A stretch of 13,280 nucleotides of DNA from positions 1 to 13,280 of the forward strand of contig JBPCIX010000060.1 of NCBI GenBank assembly GCA_051005875.1. The letters are read 5' to 3'. The notes beneath the pieces are model-generated. The model saw only the letters and a list, made by a program, of their open reading frames with translations, searched no databases and was not told the origin of the DNA. Positions 1-5,422 of the stretch are shown piece by piece; the stretch's first letter is position 1, and every line of letters begins with the position of its first letter. A program made the translations under genes and the position numbers. This DNA comes from JBPCIX01 sp051005875 (GTDB lineage: Bacteria > Actinomycetota > CADDZG01 > JAHWKV01).

Positions 1-2
1 AC

Positions 3-128
3 CCGGTAACAATCGGATTACTGGCCCATTTGAATCATACCGACGGCGAGCTTGCTGCTATGTACCTGCAGGCAACCCAGATGGATCTCAGCGCCGAGGA
101 GTGGAGGAGGCTCTTCCCGGAACCCTAA
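3..128 (+). CDS. C-terminal end of an unrecognised protein (partial)
   Basis: The third forward frame is open from the window edge to a TAA at 126-128 and gives 41 residues. The composition looks like a real soluble protein: an acidic, helix-prone tail with LNHTDGELAAMYLQ and a terminal EEWRRLFPEP. The other two forward frames are less protein-like. The start lies outside the window and I do not recognise the family. About 105 nt separate it from the next gene, and a perfect inverted repeat sits in that gap, so the two are probably separate transcription units. Confidence 0.55.
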   Translation, partial: PVTIGLLAHLNHTDGELAAMYLQATQMDLSAEEWRRLFPEP

Positions 129-145
129 CCGCGCCTAACCGCTCA

Positions 146-178
146 CCGCGGGTCCTCGAGACCAACCGATACCCGCGG
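146..178. repeat. Perfect 8-bp inverted repeat (stem-loop)
   Basis: CCGCGGGT at 146-153 and ACCCGCGG at 171-178 are perfect reverse complements around a 17-nt loop. The stem is very GC-rich and lies just after the stop codon at 128. No T-run follows, so it is not a textbook intrinsic terminator. It could be a terminator of the less U-dependent kind or an operator upstream of the gene at 234. Confidence 0.4.
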
Positions 179-233
179 CCTGAGTAGACTCGAGCATCTA
201 ATATCGGGCCACCGCCCCGAGGAGGAAGGACCT

Positions 234-836
234 ATGCCCGAATGGTTCAGACGGTTTGCTGAGATTCCCGGTGTGACGTACGCGTCAGATCCAGACATTG
301 ACCGGAGCATGCTTCCGGGTCACGACTCCGTCCCAAAGGTCGAGAGGTGGTCCTTCGAGGGAGAGTCGACGGAAAGCGTGATGTGGGGCGAGACTTCCCA
401 ATCCCCAGCAGGTCAATGGTCCTCGCAGATCCCGGAAAAACCGAGCCTGAAAACTCTTGTTTCGCACCTGAAGGAGGTACTGGAGCTACCCGGAGACGGT
501 GGCGACTACCACTTTGCTATCCAAGGGTGCGTTTCGGAGTTGTGGAAGTTGAGGCGCAGTGATCCAGGAGTTCCGGCGGCGGTAGAAGACCTGTGCTGGC
601 TCGACATCCGTCTGATTCAGGCTCTGACCCACACGATCCGGCACGAAAGTTCCGAGGAAACGAACTATTATCAGGTCGTAGCATTTGAACGCTTGATTGA
701 ACTCTACGAGCGAGATGGATTCATCCGCGAAGCGTTGGAAGTCGCGAAACTCGCTAAAGACTTCGGGCAAGGCGGAAATGACTTCGATCGCTTATCGGGG
801 ACGTTGTCGACACTCGAGGCCGAGGATGCCTCCTGA
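234..836 (+). CDS. Hypothetical helical protein, first gene of a nuclease cluster
   Basis: This 200-residue protein has a strong ribosome binding site (GAGGAGGAAGGA at 219-230) just before its ATG, so the start is secure. Residues 1-70 are polar and low in predicted structure. From about residue 75 to the end it reads as consecutive amphipathic helices (LKTLVSHLKEVLEL, VAFERLIELYERDGFIREALEVAKLAKDF), which resembles TPR-like helical hairpins. I see no catalytic motif, signal peptide or membrane segment and do not recognise a family. Its stop codon lies inside the start of the next gene (11-nt overlap), so it is probably translationally coupled to the DUF559-type nuclease. A partner or adaptor role for that nuclease is inference only. 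Confidence 0.7.
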   Translation: MPEWFRRFAEIPGVTYASDPDIDRSMLPGHDSVPKVERWSFEGESTESVMWGETSQSPAGQWSSQIPEKPSLKTLVSHLKEVLELPGDGGDYHFAIQGCVSELWKLRRSDPGVPAAVEDLCWLDIRLIQALTHTIRHESSEETNYYQVVAFERLIELYERDGFIREALEVAKLAKDFGQGGNDFDRLSGTLSTLEAEDAS

Positions 837-1431
837 GGGTATTGCGTTCGAGCTCCTATCCTCGGACTCATTTCTTGAGTACGCCTTCCTCAGATGGATT
901 CTCACACCTGCGACTTCTCTGGACATCGTCGGCCACGTTGTGCCCCAAAGAGAAATCACCGTGGAAGGAAGGCGCTACAGACTTGACTATGAGATTGTCG
1001 GAGCCGAGAAGATTTTCGTCGTGGAATTGGATGGATTCGAATTTCACGGAAATAGATACGCATTTAGTTACGATCGCCTTCGTCAAAATGATCTTCACGC
1101 ATCAGAACGCGTGGTCGTTCGATTCTCGTACGATTCAATTCGCCGCGAGACGCGACGTTGCGTTGAACAGCTTCAAGCGATTCTGCGGTTGGATCCGCTT
1201 CTTCGGGGCCTTGTGTTGGACAGCCCAACCATCGAGCAGCCAGATATGGACCCGGACCCTCTATTCGCGCTTAGCCGTCCCGAGAAAAACAAGCACTTGA
1301 TGATGGATGGGTATTTTAGTCTTGAGCGGTTCGGTTTGGAGACGCGTGAGACGGGGGTTCACCCAGAACGGCCGTGCGGCGGGATCGCAACGGTCAGAGA
1401 CGCACCTTCACGCCGACATGTCGGGGAGTGA
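826..1431 (+). CDS. DUF559-type endonuclease domain protein (PD-(D/E)XK / Vsr-like)
   Basis: With the ATG at 826 the protein has 201 residues. Family features are an N-terminal helix (SDSFLEYAFLRWIL, 13-26), a basic strand with an acidic residue (GRRYRLDYEI, Asp54), and the core VVELDG-FEFHG with Glu67, Asp69 and His74. Then come YDRLRQNDL (Asp83, Arg86, Asp89) and the closing strand VVVRFSYDSI (97-105). This arrangement matches DUF559/Vsr-like nucleases, which are predicted metal-dependent DNA endonucleases often found in defence loci. In-frame codons run back to 697, but ATG 826 overlaps the upstream stop by only 11 nt, which favours coupling. The C-terminal 60 residues after the domain are poorly conserved-looking. 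The nuclease fold is well supported; the target and a defence role are inferred. Confidence 0.75.
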   Translation: MPPEGIAFELLSSDSFLEYAFLRWILTPATSLDIVGHVVPQREITVEGRRYRLDYEIVGAEKIFVVELDGFEFHGNRYAFSYDRLRQNDLHASERVVVRFSYDSIRRETRRCVEQLQAILRLDPLLRGLVLDSPTIEQPDMDPDPLFALSRPEKNKHLMMDGYFSLERFGLETRETGVHPERPCGGIATVRDAPSRRHVGE

Positions 1432-1442
1432 GGTGACAACCC

Positions 1443-1706
1443 TTGTTTTCAATACTAGAACCCAATAAGTTGCCAGGCGGTGAGCGTCAGGCCATTTGGG
1501 CCCACCTCAACTCGATGTATGAACGAGAAGCCTCACAAGCGTCCATCCTAGTTGCATCCGCAAGCATTCTTTTTACTGTGATCGGCGGGGCTTTCCTAAG
1601 TAACCATCGAGACCCAATACTGACTCTTGCAGCCCCGTTGGTGGTTCCGATATTTTACAGACTTTTTTTGATCATTTATCTCCATTCGCGCACAACGGGC
1701 GCCTAG
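1443..1706 (+). CDS. Small protein with two membrane helices, probably 3'-truncated
   Basis: The 87-residue frame starts at TTG 1443, 11 nt after the nuclease stop, with GAGGTGA just upstream; an internal ATG at 1515 is an alternative. It has a polar N-terminus (1-30) and two hydrophobic segments at about 33-53 and 58-80, ending seven residues later. Its stop at 1704-1706 falls exactly where a minus-strand FMN-oxidase remnant begins. The native C-terminus may therefore have been replaced at that junction. The position suggests a third gene of the 234-1431 operon. Small two-helix proteins next to nucleases can be effectors or anchors, but no specific function can be read here. Confidence 0.55.
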   Translation: MFSILEPNKLPGGERQAIWAHLNSMYEREASQASILVASASILFTVIGGAFLSNHRDPILTLAAPLVVPIFYRLFLIIYLHSRTTGA

Positions 1707-1786
1707 TAGTCGAAGATGTCCTGCGGCAGCTTCAGCTGGGCAGCCCGGCCGTAGTCGGCAACGTTGAGAAGGTCGGGTCTCTCCAT
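1703..1786 (-). pseudogene. N-terminal remnant of an FMN-dependent alpha-hydroxy-acid oxidase
   Basis: On the minus strand, ATG at 1786-1784 opens 27 codons ending in TAG at 1705-1703. The peptide contains LLNVADYGRAA, then LPQDIFDY. This matches the usual start of lactate/glycolate-oxidase-like FMN enzymes, where an N(V/L)xDYExxAxxxL segment leads to WDYYAGG. The stop falls exactly where the second Tyr of DYYAGG is expected, and no homologous sequence follows. No ribosome binding site is visible. I read it as a leftover 5' end cut off by a rearrangement near 1700, where the plus-strand membrane protein gene also ends. The family call rests on a short match. Confidence 0.5.
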
Positions 1787-1813
1787 GGATGAAACCCAGA
1801 TTACAGGCTTAAC

Positions 1814-2779
1814 TCAGGTGTTAAGCAGAGCCATAATTCGACGGTTTTTCGGGCTCCTCTCGTCCACGTGCTCTGGCCTGAGCTTTTCGAGTGACTCGAT
1901 GTAGCGACCCCTCCGCTTCGGCACTTTGCCATCCGACGGCTTCGCCCCGGTCAAGACGAATCGCGGGACAAGCAACGCAGGGCCAAGCTCGTCCTTCCAG
2001 AGCCATTTGAAGAAATTTATCGGTCCCGTAGCGAGCCGGTAGAGCAGTACGACGAGCCCGGCGAGCAGCGAGGGCACCAGGATCGGCAGCGCCACGATTG
2101 TCGCAATCGCAGTCGTGTAGATCGCGGGGGCACGATGGAATCGGGTGACCAGCAAGCTGGCAAGGATTATCGTCCCCGCGGCGGGTATGAGGGCCAACAG
2201 GAGGTAAGCAAGTCCTGTGAGCCCTATCGTAGCCACTGGGCAGGCGAAAAACTCGAGGCTTGGGATCCGTCGAGGCGAGGCTGGAAAGCAGATTGCCGGA
2301 GCCCATCGGGCCATGAAAGAGGGAAACGTTCGCCAAAACGGGCTGAACCAGAATCCGGCATAGGCCAGCACCAGCAGTAGGTAGCTCCAGATATGCAGGA
2401 ACGTCACCCCCAACATACTTCCCCAGCTGACAGCGGAGCCCATAAAGAATCTCCGCAGTCCTTTGACCTTCAGCTCCCTCAAGCCATCTCTGAAGACTTT
2501 GTCGGCATCGAAGCGATCCTCTTTTGTCTCCAGGGTCTGGCAAAGGAAGTCGTGAACGACGGCTGCTTTCGTGTGCACTCCGTAGGTCGGTACGAACCAG
2601 GTGAATATGCCTGGAATCGAGGCCAGGTCCGTCCGAAAGTGAGGAATCCTAAGGGGTACGCAGGGGTCCGGTACGAGATGGGTCTTCCCACTTGGGTCGG
2701 TGTAGGAAAGCGAGGCGGTCAGCAGCCAGAACTTGTCGCCATCTTCGTCGAGCCGGATTGTGTTTGGATCAAAAGACAT
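1814..2779 (-). CDS. DUF1353 family protein with C-terminal membrane helices
   Basis: From ATG 2779 this encodes 321 residues. The N-terminal domain shows the DUF1353 hallmarks: strand-rich start (FWLLTASLSYTDPSG), RTDLASIP at 49-56 and AAVVHDFL at 72-79 (conserved Asp and His-Asp). Further helices follow (DADKVFRDGLRELKVKG). DUF1353 occurs in phage and bacterial proteins of unknown biochemical role. Unlike the usual short, soluble members, this one continues with hydrophobic segments at about 124-146, 181-213 and 221-249 and a basic cytoplasmic-like tail (PKRRGRYIESLEKLRP). A longer frame reaches ATG 2878, but the family start (MSFDP...) argues for 2779. The downstream neighbour is the FMN-oxidase remnant; no operon partner is evident. 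Confidence 0.75.
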   Translation of the reverse strand: MSFDPNTIRLDEDGDKFWLLTASLSYTDPSGKTHLVPDPCVPLRIPHFRTDLASIPGIFTWFVPTYGVHTKAAVVHDFLCQTLETKEDRFDADKVFRDGLRELKVKGLRRFFMGSAVSWGSMLGVTFLHIWSYLLLVLAYAGFWFSPFWRTFPSFMARWAPAICFPASPRRIPSLEFFACPVATIGLTGLAYLLLALIPAAGTIILASLLVTRFHRAPAIYTTAIATIVALPILVPSLLAGLVVLLYRLATGPINFFKWLWKDELGPALLVPRFVLTGAKPSDGKVPKRRGRYIESLEKLRPEHVDERSPKNRRIMALLNT

Positions 2780-3602
2780 TGAGCCAAACCCTAGCCGCAA
2801 ATTGCTAGTCCTACAAGGTCCACCCCTTTCGGCGGTGTTCCAGGTGCGCATCCACTGGGCGGCTGCCTTTGCGGTCATGCTTGCTGCGTGGGGCTCTCCG
2901 TCGCTGTCGAGCGACCCTTCGCAATGAGGTGCCCGTGCCTAGGAGTGCCCAGCCGCTGCCTGCCCGTACCGGCGTTACCCTTATTCGCACTGTTGACGGC
3001 CTTCGTAAGCCCGCTTCCATCCATTTTCGGAAGCGTCCACTCAGCCTTCAGCAGCCGGCGACCCTGGGGGGCCTGGCTTCCTCAAGCCTCACCCGCAGGT
3101 TTCACCTTCCACCTATTAAAGGGTGAAAAACAAGCCCGTTTTGTAACGCCTGACGCGCAAATTTTCGGCCTGACATATGCCTGACGCGCTTCAGGCCCAA
3201 CCTCGCTCAGCTTTTTCAGATGTCCATTTCGTCGGCCGAGGGCTCGGACGACAGAAAGAGGACCCTGCGGGCGAAGCTTTGACGGATGGTCAGAACGAAA
3301 AGCCAGCGGGTCGTGTCCATTGGGCATCCTTCTGTCGCCCCTCGTTAAGGGCACGATCTGTCAATAGGACTCAAACAGCGTCCTGGCTCGGAGAGTGCTT
3401 GTCGGCCATGGAATCCTTCCCATGTTCTCTTACGGTGCCTTTCGATCAGCCCGCCGAATAGGGCCAAACGAGCGAGATTGTAGCCAAGTGCTGAAACGAA
3501 TCGTGCACAAATAGCGCGGAAACAAGACTGTGGATGTTGTGGCTCCAGTTTTGGGACGGATAGGCCGATATCATCTCCGCCATTAATTAAGGAGAGGAAT
3601 CG
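2780..3602. other. 823-nt region without a convincing gene
   Basis: No frame here shows a recognisable family, and the ribosome binding site at its right end belongs to the gene starting at 3603. Two things stand out. A repeat cluster lies at 3148-3196. A minus-strand stop-free stretch ending at TAA 3347-3345 contains SALGYNLARLALFGGLIERH (about 3492-3433), which faintly resembles the C-terminal helix of DDE transposases and could be a decayed element. A 49-codon minus-strand frame (3024-2875) overlaps ATG 2878 by ATGA but has no other support. Confidence 0.4.
3148..3196. repeat. GCCTGACGCGC direct repeats and a hairpin
   Basis: GCCTGACGCGC occurs at 3148-3158 and again at 3179-3189. A partial copy (GCCTGAC followed by ATAT) starts at 3168. 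The second full copy forms a hairpin with TCAGGC at 3191-3196 (stem GCCTGA/TCAGGC, 6-nt loop). Start-to-start spacings are 20 and 11 nt. This could be a protein-binding cluster or the end of a decayed mobile element. No gene start is close enough to decide. Confidence 0.5.
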
Positions 3603-3605
3603 GTG
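3589..3605 (+). promoter_or_regulatory. Strong ribosome binding site leading to GTG 3603
   Basis: AAGGAGAGG at 3589-3597 is followed at good spacing by GTG 3603-3605. The frame it opens is not the frame of the NERD protein. It reads a soluble-looking 38-residue N-terminus (…AWRRILKPPDNWVAAEGSG…) and runs into the A5T5 tract at 3713-3722. There the NERD frame takes over if one base is dropped or skipped. The site therefore points to a frameshift at the 5' end of the NERD gene. Confidence 0.55.
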
Positions 3606-3669
3606 GGAGGAGAGACGGGGGCTGCGCCCAGGGCTTGGCGTCGAATCTTGAAGCCGCCTGACAACTGGG

Positions 3670-4398
3670 TTGCGGCGGAAGGCTCGGGAACGCTCCTTCG
3701 CTTTCGTGAAGAAAAATTTTTGGTTCTACGTCGTGTTCACCGCGGGCATGGTCGTGGTTCTTACTCCCGTGATCTTGATGGCCGGCCTGGCTCAACGACC
3801 TTTTGTAGTTGGATTTCTTTCAGCCACAGTTTTGTGGGCGCTCGTCTTTATTACTTTGGTGTTGGATGGTTCTTTCAACCTCCGTATCGGAACCCTCGCG
3901 GAGAGTTGGACGGCGGATTCGCTGGACAGGTTTCGAAAGCAGGGTTGGAACCGCGTCGATACGGTTGACCTCGGCGATCACGATATTGACCATGTGTTGA
4001 TCGGGGTGAGCGGGGTTTACGCAATCGAGACCAAGTATGTCGGCGACGGTCAGTTGAGCTGGCGGCTGCCCCGTGCAGCGCGCCAAGCGCGGGAGGGCGC
4101 TAGGACGATGACGCTCTTTTTGCTCCATCACGCCGACGTGACTACGAAGGTCTTGCCGCTGGTTGTTTTTTGGGGGCCAGGGGCGGATGAGCTGAAGGCG
4201 CCGCGGGTGGTGGACGGGGTCCGGGTTATGGGGGGGCGTCACATTGAGGATTCGTCGTGGGCGCCGGCGGATAGGGTCGTTCTGTCTGGAGCGGAGGTTT
4301 TGGCGGCGATGGGGGCCCTGGGGGTTCAGCGGCAGGATCGGGAGCGGTATGAGGCTAAGAGGAGGCTGGCGCCGGCCCGGAAGGCTTCCGTGACCTAA
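3670..4398 (+). CDS. Membrane-anchored NERD (nuclease-related) domain protein
   Basis: From TTG 3670 the frame encodes 242 residues. Two hydrophobic segments (about 17-40 and 45-65) are followed by a NERD domain at about 74-190. It contains GTLAESWTADSLDRFRKQGW, the core DIDHVLIG (Asp107 as likely metal ligand), GVYAIETKY (Glu120, Lys122) and the helix ARQAREGARTMTLFLL. The D...ExK pattern is that of PD-(D/E)XK-like folds. NERD proteins are predicted nucleases or nucleic-acid processing factors, but biochemical proof is thin. No ribosome binding site precedes 3670. The strong one upstream drives another frame, so the true protein probably starts at GTG 3603 with a frame change near 3713-3722. 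No operon partner is visible. Confidence 0.7.
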   Translation: MRRKARERSFAFVKKNFWFYVVFTAGMVVVLTPVILMAGLAQRPFVVGFLSATVLWALVFITLVLDGSFNLRIGTLAESWTADSLDRFRKQGWNRVDTVDLGDHDIDHVLIGVSGVYAIETKYVGDGQLSWRLPRAARQAREGARTMTLFLLHHADVTTKVLPLVVFWGPGADELKAPRVVDGVRVMGGRHIEDSSWAPADRVVLSGAEVLAAMGALGVQRQDRERYEAKRRLAPARKASVT

Positions 4399-4459
4399 AA
4401 AGGGGTCTGGCTGCGACGTTACGGATTGGTCATTGTATGATCAACCGTGACGCGTGCCG

Positions 4460-4609
4460 TCATCGCCCGGGTAGGTTGGCCAGGTGGTGGCGCAGAAGCG
4501 GGTCTGCTATTTGCGAGCGACCGGGGTGGGGGCTGTCGATGAAGCCGGCGAGTTCAAGTGCCCTTAGGGCGCGCCGCGCTGATGAGGGGGCGAGGCCCGG
4601 ATAGGGCTG
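4460..4609 (-). pseudogene. C-terminal fragment of a predicted ATPase/winged-helix protein
   Basis: The minus strand reads into a TGA at 4462-4460 through about 49 codons with a clear protein character. It contains APSSARRALRALELAGFID, then SQIADPLLRHHL. This is the pattern seen at the end of the winged-helix region of AAA/STAND-like ATPases, where a SSxxRALxxLExxGLI helix pair leads to a beta-hairpin and a DPLLxxWL helix. No start is available, and the frame closes at 4630-4628, just where the plus-strand DapF-like homology begins. It is therefore a broken-off 3' end facing another truncated gene. The family call is from memory of the motif and is moderate. Confidence 0.45.
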
Positions 4610-4623
4610 GTGCTTTTCACAGA

Positions 4624-5136
4624 GGTCTCAGTCCCCATCCGCATTTGGTCGCCATTGTAGAGACCTACGATAGTAAGTTCCAAGAATTGATTGCTAAACG
4701 CGTTCGCACTCTCCCAATAGTTCGGCAGGGGCGGTTAAGCATCTCGTTCGCTTGGAAGTCCAAGGCAAGGTCCCCAACCTTCCATGTTCGGACTTACCAG
4801 GAGGGACTTGCTCTTCGGCTTTCTTCCGTGGAGGGTGCGGTTGCCTCGGCGGCAACTCTGCTGCATCTCGGAGGAGCCACATCGGACCAATTGAGAATTT
4901 GCAATTTGGGCGGTCCTATCGACGTGACGCTAGAACAAACAGAGGATGGCCTGCTGTGGACTCAGTCTGGAAATGCCACCTACATATTCGGCACCGAAAT
5001 CGAACTTGGTTCCATCCTCAAGCCGAAGCTGGCAGCATTTAACCGTGTTCTGTTTCAGGAAGAAATTGCGGCATACTCCGTTTCCCACCAGAATTTCACT
5101 AGGGAATTGGCGGTTACCGACGCCTTAGGGGGGTAA
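4624..5136 (+). pseudogene. C-terminal half of a DapF-like epimerase, catalytic residues lost
   Basis: Residues coded from 4624 on align by eye with the C-terminal lobe of diaminopimelate epimerase. HPHLVAIVE (4636-4662) matches the NPHxVxFV strand, and LPIVRQGRLSISFA matches the PxFPxGxNVxFV segment. HVRTYQEG matches xVRTWERG, and LSSVEGAVASAA falls where ACGTGACAAA should be. Then LGGPIDVTLEQTEDGLLWTQSG and YIFGTEIEL match the closing strands. The catalytic Cys position is Ser (TCC 4825-4827), the Glu-Arg pair is Gln-Glu, and the Asn of NPH is Pro. The N-terminal lobe with the first Cys and GNDF is absent upstream. A roughly 40-residue unrelated tail follows. This is a truncated, catalytically dead remnant, or less likely a half-domain protein of another function. 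An in-frame ATG-like start is lacking near the homology; the open frame runs back to 4558. Confidence 0.6.
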
Positions 5137-5187
5137 TTGGTGTGGACGACGAGGCAAGGGGTGGCCTACGGTTGCATATGAAACTAT

Positions 5188-5286
5188 TTGGCGGATGGAC
5201 GCATACTCTTCGAGCAGGATGTGGGAAAGGATGAGGCGCATCCCATTGACGCAGACGCCACGGTGCTTTCGGAGATGCACGCGTAA
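5188..5286 (+). CDS. Possible 32-residue small protein or remnant
   Basis: After a TGA at 5179-5181 a short frame from TTG 5188 to TAA 5284-5286 reads ADGRILFEQDVGKDEAHPID followed by ADATVLSEMHA. The acidic, non-random composition looks coding, and it is in the same frame as the DapF-like remnant upstream. No clear ribosome binding site precedes it. It may be a broken tail of a larger gene rather than a functional small protein. I do not recognise it. Confidence 0.25.
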   Translation: MADGRILFEQDVGKDEAHPIDADATVLSEMHA

Positions 5287-5308
5287 CAAAAGAAAAGGAG
5301 ATTCGTAA

Positions 5309-5422
5309 TTGCTAGACATTAGGATAGGGGGGTCTGCTACCGTTTGGAAGCCTAAGGCGTGCGGCGACGAAGTGCTTGCCGGTGCGGCCTTGGTTCTGGA
5401 TGGTTTTCGAAATGACTCCTGA
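5309..5422 (+). CDS. Possible 37-residue leader ORF coupled to the ATPase gene
   Basis: AAGGAG at 5295-5300 is the best ribosome binding site in the region. It lies 8 nt before TTG 5309, which opens a 37-residue frame (LDIRIGGSATVWKPKACGDE and onward). The frame ends at TGA 5420-5422, overlapping ATG 5412 of the ATPase gene by 11 nt. The ATPase gene has no good ribosome binding site of its own, so this ORF may exist to deliver ribosomes to it. The peptide resembles nothing I know. Confidence 0.35.
   Translation: MLDIRIGGSATVWKPKACGDEVLAGAALVLDGFRNDS

Noticed and set aside
697..825. Upstream extension of the DUF559 gene to 697
   Set aside because: It would overlap the preceding gene by 140 nt, and the extra residues are a frame-shadow of that gene. 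ATG 826 gives a short overlap and a family-like N-terminus.
1821..2543. 240-codon minus-strand frame overlapping the DUF1353 gene
   Set aside because: It is out of frame with the clear DUF1353 motifs and rich in Arg/Cys/Pro in a way typical of shadow frames.
2780..2878. 33-residue N-terminal extension of the DUF1353 protein (ATG 2878)
   Set aside because: Its composition does not fit the domain, and the family start matches ATG 2779. The ATGA overlap with a 49-codon frame (3024-2875) is suggestive but unsupported.
3082..3461. Overlapping plus- and minus-strand open frames of 90-94 codons
   Set aside because: The composition is typical of chance frames in GC-rich DNA. There are no ribosome binding sites and no recognisable motifs.
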